A DNA stretch of 6,008 nucleotides from Methanosarcinales archaeon (lineage in GTDB: Archaea; Halobacteriota; Methanosarcinia; Methanosarcinales; Methanosarcinaceae): contig JAAXQB010000286.1 of NCBI GenBank assembly GCA_012329085.1, positions 1 to 6,008 of the forward strand, given 5' to 3'. Positions 1 to 6,008 of the stretch are shown here, in pieces. Every line of letters begins with the position of its first letter. Positions within the stretch are counted from its first letter, which is position 1. The notes under the pieces were generated by a model that did not search any database, was not told where the DNA came from, and saw nothing but the letters and a program-made list of their open reading frames with translations. The translations under genes and the position numbers were made by a program.

Positions 1-191
1 CTAATTAATGTAATTTACATTTAATATTGCTCTCTAATATTTAGACAGATTTTATAAAATAAATCCATCAAATGCACATGCGATTATGTTAAAAATGAGT
101 TTGTTGCCTTTGCATACACATCTAAAAATCGTGCATAACACCAATTCTATTTTAAAAAATATAGCTAATAAAAAAAATATCAAAATATTAC
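1..191. other. Non-coding region downstream of smc
   Basis: Every ATG on the minus strand here runs into a stop within about 16 codons, so scpA does not begin here. A 39-codon plus-strand frame (86-205) runs into the smc 3' end and has no credible features. Apart from the T-rich terminator nothing is recognised. Confidence 0.6.
153..177 (-). terminator. T-rich terminator downstream of smc
   Basis: On the minus strand two T runs, eight T at 177-170 and six T at 159-154, follow the smc stop codon by about 15-40 nt. Archaeal RNA polymerase terminates at such oligo-T tracts without needing a hairpin. No open reading frame starts between the stop and the window edge, which fits a transcript end here. 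Confidence 0.5.
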
Positions 192-3100
192 TTATCGCAA
201 TTTAATCCCAGTTATACTTGTAATATTAGATTCCTGCATAGCAACCCCAATTGTGCGGTTCGCAGCTTCAATCATAGGTTTTCGTAAGGATACCACAATA
301 AATTGTGCATTTTTCGATGAATTTTTTATATGCTGTGCAACCTTTTGAGCATTAACCCCATCAAGGAACATATCCACTTCATCAAAAGCATAAAAAGGTG
401 CAGGTCTATACTCCTGTATAGCAAATATAAAAGACAATGCAATCAAACTTTTCTCTCCTCCTGACATTGCTTCAAGTCGTTGAAGTGTCTTATCTTTTGG
501 TTGTGCTATAAGTGTCAATCCACCACTAAATGGATCTTCAAGGTCATCAAGTAAAAGCTCACCTGTGCCATCAGATAGCGTATGAAATATTTGTTTAAAT
601 GATTCATTAAGTCCATCATATGCATCCATGAATGAATCTTTTTTAAGCTTTTCATATTGCTCCATTCTAACAAGAATTTGTTCCCGTTCATTAAAAAGAG
701 TGTTTCGCCTTTCAGATAAGTCAGATTCTCTTTCTTGCACTTCATCATATTCATCAATTGCCCTCATATTCACAGGTTCAAGCTTTTCCATTGCCCTTTC
801 TATTGATGCAATTCTTGCCCTAATTCTATCATAATCTGGAACTTCTTGGCAATCAACCACACCCCTTTTCTCAATCTCAATATTTAAATCTTTAATTTGT
901 TCTTCAAGTGATACTTTAGTTTCTTTGAGAGCTAAAATCTTATAATTTTCAGATTCAAATCTTGTGTTTTTCATATCAAACTTTTTCCTCGCCACATCAT
1001 ATTCATTTTGTAACACCGTTCTTGATTTTTGAAGTTCAATAAGTTCAATTTCAAGATCTTTTTCCCGTTCTTGTTTAACTCGCAATTCTTGATTTTTTTC
1101 TTCTATATATTCATTAAGATTTAAAATTCTCTCTTTGTTATCAGATTTTTTTTCATTAAGGAATTCAATTCGTTCTTGTTTTTTATTAATTTCCTTTTTT
1201 GCATATTCTAAATCAAGATTTAAAGCATTAAGTGTAAGGTCTGTATCCCCAATTCTCTTTTCAATTCGTCTAATTTCATTTTCAACAAATTCCATTTGAT
1301 TTTTAAGTTCAGAATTGAATGCGTTTTTAAGCTTTTTTTCCATTTCCTCGATTTCTTGTTCAAGTAAAACTATTAATTTAGAAATTTCTTCCTTTTTAAT
1401 TGCAATAGAATCCATTTCAACACGAAACTCTTTTTGAGCTTCTTTTACACTTAAAAGTTCTTGTGTTTTTGAGTCAATAAGGGCAGTTAATCTTTCCCCC
1501 CTTCCCGAAATTTCTTCAAGTTGCATTTCTTTTATAGAAATTTCTTTTTCATGCTCATGGATTTCTCGATTTATTTCTGAAATATGCCCTTCCACCCGAT
1601 CCAATTTATTTATGGCTGTATTCCGCCTAGAATCATATTCAGTAATTTTCTCTGCAATCTTTAATAAATCATCTTTACTTGATTTAAAAGACAAACCCCT
1701 TTTATCCTTAGAACCACCAGTCATAGCACCACTTCTCTCAATAAGTTCTCCATCGAGTGTCACCATTCTAGCCCTGCCCATAAGTTTTCTTGCATTACCA
1801 ATTAAATCTAAAACAAGGGTGTCCCTAAATACAAACCAAAAAGCAGATTCAAATTTTGAATCGTATGTCACAAGGTCAATAGCATACCCAACAACACCAG
1901 TTTTATTTAATATGTCTCGGTTAAGATTTCTTGCAGATTCCATTTTATTCAATGGTAAAAATGTAGCTCTGCCACCTCGCTTTTGTTTTAAATATCCTAT
2001 CGCCCGTTCTGCATCTTCATCAGTTTCAACTACAATTGCCTGCGTGCGACCTCCTGCGGCAATTTCAAGTGCTTTTGAATGGTTTGGTTCAACATTTCCA
2101 AGTTCTGCAATTGTCCCATAAATTCCGGGAAGTAAATAATTCTTTTTTGCAGATAATACAATATCCACAGACTTTGCATATCTTACATCTTCAGATGCAC
2201 GAATGCGAGCTTCCATGACAGCATAATCTCTTTGATGCTTTTTTAAAATTTCATCAAGTTCATCTACAATTTCTTTTATTTGAGATTGATTTCGTGTAAG
2301 GTCATCAATATCCGAAAGCAACACATCGATTTTTTTATTTAACGATTCAATTTCATATTTGGCTGATTTTGTATCACTGTCTGTTGCACTTATTTTTTGT
2401 TTTGAATCTTCTATTTCTATTTCAATATCTCGCATTTCTGCAGATTTTCGTCTAAGTGAATCTATTAACCTATCTTCTTCGCGGATAAGTTCATTTTTTT
2501 CGGCTTTAACATTTTCCATTTTGGACTTACAAGAGGATAAATTAGATTTATCTTCTGCAAATTTTGAATCGAATGCGGCAATTTTTGATTTTACAATTTT
2601 GTATTTTGATTTTTCATTATTAAGTTCAGAATTTAATTCTTCTTTTCTAACATTTTCATTATTTATTTTAAGAATTAATTCCGAAATTTTATTTTTTGCA
2701 GAATCGATTTCTTTCAAATTAGATCTAATTTCTTTTGTTATATCATTTAGATTAGATTCTATAATTTTAATACTATCGTTAGATTGCGATATATTCCCTT
2801 TTATTTCCACTATGTCCTTTCTTATTTGAATTTGCTCATCTTCACCCATCGCAAATATTTTTGAATTTAAATTTTTAAGGTCTAATTCCTGTTTTGATAG
2901 TATTTCTTTTATTGAGGCAATTTCATCTGACAGAGTTTTAATTTTCTCTTCTTTTGTTAAAATTTCAAAATCTATTTCTGTAAACTCTTGCTTTGCAGAT
3001 TTAAGTTTCGCAAGAATTACAAATCCTTCATATTTTACTTTTTCATTTTTAAGTGATTGATATTTAAGTGCATAATCTCGCTCAATTTTAAGTTTATCAA

Positions 3101-3716
3101 GTTGATTTTTTACTTCTTCTATTATGATATCCACTCTTTCGATATGCTCTTTTACAATATCAAGTTCATTTACTGCCTTTTCCATCTTGCTATCAAATTC
3201 TGCAACACCTGCAATCTCATCTATGATTTTCCGCCTCTCTTTACAAGACATAGTAATTATGCGTGTAACATCACCTTGCATAACAATATTATAACTTTCT
3301 GGTGTTATTTTTGTCTTTGATAATTGATTATGAATTTCAGATAAACTTACTGCTTTATCATTAAAATAAAAATAGCTATAATAGCCGCTATCTGTTTCTC
3401 GTATTTTTCGGCTAATTGAAATTTCATCTGCATCAATCGGCATCTCACCATCTGTATTATCAAATCGGATTGTCACCTGTGCAAAATTTGTTTTTTTAGA
3501 TTTAGATTTGCCACCATTATAAATAAGGTCTGTAAGCTTATCTGCTCTTAAAGTTCTAGAACTTGAAAGCCCAAGTACAAATAAAATACCATCTAATATA
3601 TTGGATTTTCCACTACCATTTGGACCTGATATAGTTGTAAAATCGTCAAAAAAAGGAACTTTTATTTTTTTTCCAAATGATTTGAAGTTTGTAAATTCAA
3701 TTTCTTTTATATGCAA
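192..3716 (-). CDS. smc: Chromosome segregation/condensation ATPase SMC, full length
   Basis: This is the ATPase subunit of the archaeal SMC complex, which dimerises, binds DNA with a kleisin (ScpA) and organises and separates chromosomes. Its 1174 residues are the usual family length. Visible in order: Walker A GPNGSGKS (31-38, lysine 37); R-loop TLRADK with Arg57; Q-loop around MQGDV (Gln147); a first long coiled coil (about 175-515); a globular hinge (about 525-670) with glycine-rich AAGG and GAMTGG stretches; a returning coiled coil (about 680-1010) that includes the conserved LEPVNMRAIDEYDEV (979-993); signature AMSGGEKS (serine 1085); and Walker B FYAFDEVD (Asp1112, Glu1113). Lys37 and Arg57 match the Bacillus subtilis SMC numbering as I recall it, and the 28-residue spacing between signature serine and Walker B glutamate also matches. 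The start is TTG, chosen because GAGGA lies 7 nt upstream and the family N-terminus (xIKEIEFxNFKSF) begins there. No frameshift or missing motif is seen. Identity is near certain. Confidence 0.98.
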   Translation of the reverse strand: MHIKEIEFTNFKSFGKKIKVPFFDDFTTISGPNGSGKSNILDGILFVLGLSSSRTLRADKLTDLIYNGGKSKSKKTNFAQVTIRFDNTDGEMPIDADEISISRKIRETDSGYYSYFYFNDKAVSLSEIHNQLSKTKITPESYNIVMQGDVTRIITMSCKERRKIIDEIAGVAEFDSKMEKAVNELDIVKEHIERVDIIIEEVKNQLDKLKIERDYALKYQSLKNEKVKYEGFVILAKLKSAKQEFTEIDFEILTKEEKIKTLSDEIASIKEILSKQELDLKNLNSKIFAMGEDEQIQIRKDIVEIKGNISQSNDSIKIIESNLNDITKEIRSNLKEIDSAKNKISELILKINNENVRKEELNSELNNEKSKYKIVKSKIAAFDSKFAEDKSNLSSCKSKMENVKAEKNELIREEDRLIDSLRRKSAEMRDIEIEIEDSKQKISATDSDTKSAKYEIESLNKKIDVLLSDIDDLTRNQSQIKEIVDELDEILKKHQRDYAVMEARIRASEDVRYAKSVDIVLSAKKNYLLPGIYGTIAELGNVEPNHSKALEIAAGGRTQAIVVETDEDAERAIGYLKQKRGGRATFLPLNKMESARNLNRDILNKTGVVGYAIDLVTYDSKFESAFWFVFRDTLVLDLIGNARKLMGRARMVTLDGELIERSGAMTGGSKDKRGLSFKSSKDDLLKIAEKITEYDSRRNTAINKLDRVEGHISEINREIHEHEKEISIKEMQLEEISGRGERLTALIDSKTQELLSVKEAQKEFRVEMDSIAIKKEEISKLIVLLEQEIEEMEKKLKNAFNSELKNQMEFVENEIRRIEKRIGDTDLTLNALNLDLEYAKKEINKKQERIEFLNEKKSDNKERILNLNEYIEEKNQELRVKQEREKDLEIELIELQKSRTVLQNEYDVARKKFDMKNTRFESENYKILALKETKVSLEEQIKDLNIEIEKRGVVDCQEVPDYDRIRARIASIERAMEKLEPVNMRAIDEYDEVQERESDLSERRNTLFNEREQILVRMEQYEKLKKDSFMDAYDGLNESFKQIFHTLSDGTGELLLDDLEDPFSGGLTLIAQPKDKTLQRLEAMSGGEKSLIALSFIFAIQEYRPAPFYAFDEVDMFLDGVNAQKVAQHIKNSSKNAQFIVVSLRKPMIEAANRTIGVAMQESNITSITGIKLR

Positions 3717-3722
3717 TTAAGT

Positions 3723-3727
3723 TCCTC
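3723..3727 (-). promoter_or_regulatory. Shine-Dalgarno site that decides the TTG start of smc
   Basis: On the minus strand GAGGA lies 7 nt before the TTG at 3716, an ideal spacing for pairing with the archaeal 16S rRNA 3' end. It supports translation starting at TTG rather than at a later ATG, and the resulting N-terminus matches other SMC proteins. Confidence 0.8.
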
Positions 3728-3813
3728 GAATTCTAACTTCTATTAAAAAATATGTGATGTGGTTTAAGTGTATATTTGAAAAATCTACGATTGTCTTTTT
3801 TACCATTAATATT

Positions 3814-4398
3814 TTAAATATCTGTAAAATCTTTTTGTTTTCGTGTAATTATAGTAACACCTTCATCTTCACGACATTCAACATCCTCGCATTCTACAAT
3901 TTTGTTAATTTTTTTATCTTTGCGTTTGGAATCATCACTTGCAATAATATAATTACAAGCTTTTGGTTTTTCAATTATTTTATTTGATTCAATAACATCA
4001 TGATTTTTCCCATGCAAAATATCATATCTATGATTTACAATATCAGATATATTGGTTTGATCTTCTTTTTTTATACCCTTCACGATAGGCATATTATAAT
4101 TATATTCTTCTTTAGTATTTTGATTTTTAAAAGAATTTAAAATTGATTTTTGATCAAGAAGTTCATTTGTAATACCTGCTATTATGTTAGACAACTCTTT
4201 TATTTTATTTTCACATTTTTCCATCTGAGCTTTAACAATTGACAAACTATCATCTTTCGGATTGTTTGATAGAAGTTCAGGCAGTAACTCTTTTATAATT
4301 TCTTTTTTAATAGAAGTTTTAAGAGTAACAATTTCATTTTCTTTTTCAATAACTTGCTTTTCAAGTCTTTCAATTACAAAATCACGATCTTTATCCAT
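3814..4398 (-). CDS. Uncharacterised coiled-coil protein encoded upstream of smc
   Basis: I do not recognise this 194-residue protein. Residues 1-43 and about 51-92 are charged, leucine/isoleucine-rich helices predicted to form coiled coil, broken by a proline/asparagine turn (LSNNPKDD, 43-50). From about 93 on it is hydrophilic and lysine/asparagine-rich, probably flexible, and ends in a short acidic segment with two cysteines (CEDVEC, 170-175) and a hydrophobic strand VTIITRK (181-187). There is no signal peptide or membrane segment, so it is probably cytosolic. The reading frame opens at GTG 4407, but ATG 4398 is preferred because AAGGTG ends 8 nt before it; the GTG falls inside that motif. 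It lies 97 nt upstream of smc on the same strand, so co-transcription and a link to the SMC complex are plausible, but this rests on neighbourhood only. My recollection, unverified, is that small coiled-coil proteins also precede smc in other euryarchaea. That it is a real gene is fairly likely: good SD, an upstream TATA box and an uninterrupted frame. Confidence 0.8.
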   Translation of the reverse strand: MDKDRDFVIERLEKQVIEKENEIVTLKTSIKKEIIKELLPELLSNNPKDDSLSIVKAQMEKCENKIKELSNIIAGITNELLDQKSILNSFKNQNTKEEYNYNMPIVKGIKKEDQTNISDIVNHRYDILHGKNHDVIESNKIIEKPKACNYIIASDDSKRKDKKINKIVECEDVECREDEGVTIITRKQKDFTDI

Positions 4399-4406
4399 AT
4401 TTACCA

Positions 4407-4412
4407 CACCTT
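4407..4412 (-). promoter_or_regulatory. Shine-Dalgarno site for the coiled-coil gene
   Basis: The minus strand reads AAGGTG followed by 8 nt and ATG (4398). GGTG pairs with the CACC part of the archaeal 16S rRNA tail (SD core GGAGGTGA). The last three bases form an in-frame GTG, which would otherwise be taken as the start; the spacing makes ATG 4398 the better choice. Confidence 0.6.
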
Positions 4413-4450
4413 TTATATCAATCTATGTTCTATATAATTTAGATTGTTTA

Positions 4451-4460
4451 AATATATAAA
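4451..4460 (-). promoter_or_regulatory. Probable TATA box for the coiled-coil gene and smc
   Basis: The minus strand reads TTTATATATT, close to the archaeal TATA consensus. Transcription would begin about 25 nt downstream, near 4430, leaving a leader of roughly 30 nt that contains the AAGGTG ribosome site. A second AT-rich match on the same strand (4431-4440) would place the start on the ribosome site itself and is less likely. This is inferred from position and sequence only. Confidence 0.5.
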
Positions 4461-4496
4461 TGTATTTAATCCAATGCACACACCCATTAAATATGA

Positions 4497-4513
4497 TAAT
4501 ATTTAAAATATTA
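4497..4513. repeat. 17-nt perfect palindrome in the divergent promoter region
   Basis: TAATATTT and AAATATTA are perfect inverted arms of 8 bp around a single central A at 4505. The site lies between the two divergent genes, upstream of both candidate promoters, a position suited to a dimeric regulator. Its purely A/T composition means chance cannot be excluded. Confidence 0.4.
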
Positions 4514-4545
4514 GAAATCCCTTATACATAAGCTTTTAAGTTTTA

Positions 4546-4581
4546 ATATTGTTAATATGCATAATGTCACATATTGTTAAT
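4546..4581. repeat. Pair of 11-nt direct repeats (ATATTGTTAAT) upstream of pscS
   Basis: ATATTGTTAAT occurs at 4546-4556 and again, identical, at 4571-4581, 25 nt apart. Each copy has a small internal dyad (ATT-GTT-AAT). The copies sit 20-55 nt upstream of the candidate pscS TATA box, where an archaeal activator or repressor could bind as a tandem pair. The function is inferred from position only. Confidence 0.4.
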
Positions 4582-4590
4582 TCCATATAG

Positions 4591-5781
<1,191 letters not shown>

Positions 5782-6008
5782 AAATTATTTTAATGTATAA
5801 TTTGCAGATTGTGACCATAAAATAATAGATTTTATTAAATGTAGTTTATAAAGAAAAATAATGAAATTTTTATTAACTCTATTAAAAAATAATATAAATG
5901 CCCATTCGTTTCAAATGGGCTTTTCAAATGGGCTAATCAAAATTCTCTATAAAAATTATATATCAAAAAATTAACACTCCGAAAATAAATGTAAAAATCG
6001 TTAATTTA
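5782..6008. other. Non-coding, very AT-rich region downstream of pscS
   Basis: There is no credible gene. A 37-codon plus-strand frame (5861-5974) spans the hairpin and has no SD or recognisable product. Short T runs occur at 5788-5791 and 5867-5871; they are weak candidates for the pscS transcript end ahead of the hairpin at 5900. Confidence 0.5.
5900..5934. repeat. Hairpin with a tandem 13-nt duplication downstream of pscS
   Basis: GCCCATT (5900-5906) pairs with AATGGGC (5914-5920) across a 7-nt loop, and a run of four T follows. The right arm lies in a 13-nt unit, TTTCAAATGGGCT, present twice in exact tandem (5909-5921 and 5922-5934). The left arm can therefore pair with either copy (second AATGGGC at 5927-5933). 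On the opposite strand the structure is also followed by a T run, six T at 5888-5883. It may end the pscS transcript or a convergent one from the right, or mark a small repeat family. It is the only G/C-rich patch in this spacer. Confidence 0.5.

Noticed and set aside
86..205. 39-codon plus-strand frame at the left end
   Set aside because: No SD, overlaps the smc 3' end, composition typical of chance frames in AT-rich DNA.
1612..2121. 169-codon open frame on the plus strand opposite the smc hinge
   Set aside because: Antisense shadow of smc, low-complexity serine/leucine-rich product, no SD and no family resemblance. The same holds for 2359-2829 and the shorter antisense frames inside smc and pscS.
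192..3716. Possible Rad50 or other SMC-like ATPase
   Set aside because: There is no CXXC zinc hook; instead a globular glycine-rich SMC hinge is present, and the LEPVNMRAIDEYDEV and SGGEKS segments are typical of true SMC.
3728..3813. Possible separate promoter for smc in the 97-nt gap after the coiled-coil gene
   Set aside because: AT-rich matches such as AAATATA exist, but none stands out, and the short co-directional gap is equally compatible with read-through.
5861..5974. 37-codon plus-strand frame downstream of pscS
   Set aside because: It runs through the tandem repeat and hairpin, has no SD, and shows no recognisable product.

Overview
The window is AT-rich DNA from a euryarchaeon, most likely a methanogen or a methane/alkane-oxidising relative. 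Two genes point that way. One is a full-length archaeal SMC whose N-terminal motifs resemble, from memory, those of Methanosarcinales. The other is SepCysS, the tRNA-dependent cysteine-synthesis enzyme found in methanogens, Archaeoglobus and their relatives. Archaeal-type TATA-like boxes, T-run terminators and SD motifs agree. Genus cannot be assigned from the sequence alone; the low GC would be unusual for classical Methanosarcina.

Layout: positions 1-191 are non-coding and carry the T-rich end of the smc transcript. Positions 192-3716 (minus) are smc, starting at TTG behind a good Shine-Dalgarno. Positions 3814-4398 (minus) encode a 194-residue coiled-coil protein of unknown function, just upstream of smc on the same strand and probably co-transcribed with it. 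Positions 4399-4632 are a divergent promoter region with a 17-nt palindrome and a pair of 11-nt direct repeats. Positions 4633-5781 (plus) are pscS (SepCysS), with all catalytic residues present. Positions 5782-6008 are non-coding and hold a GC-rich hairpin whose right arm lies in a 13-nt unit repeated twice in perfect tandem.

The two transcription units do unrelated jobs: chromosome organisation on the minus strand, and conversion of phosphoseryl-tRNA(Cys) to cysteinyl-tRNA(Cys) on the plus strand. The partner genes often expected nearby (scpA for smc, sepS for pscS) are not in the window. I see no mobile element, CRISPR array, tRNA or rRNA, and no clear sign of an undescribed multi-gene system. 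The items most worth a second look are the unknown coiled-coil gene next to smc and the repeat elements in the two intergenic regions flanking pscS.
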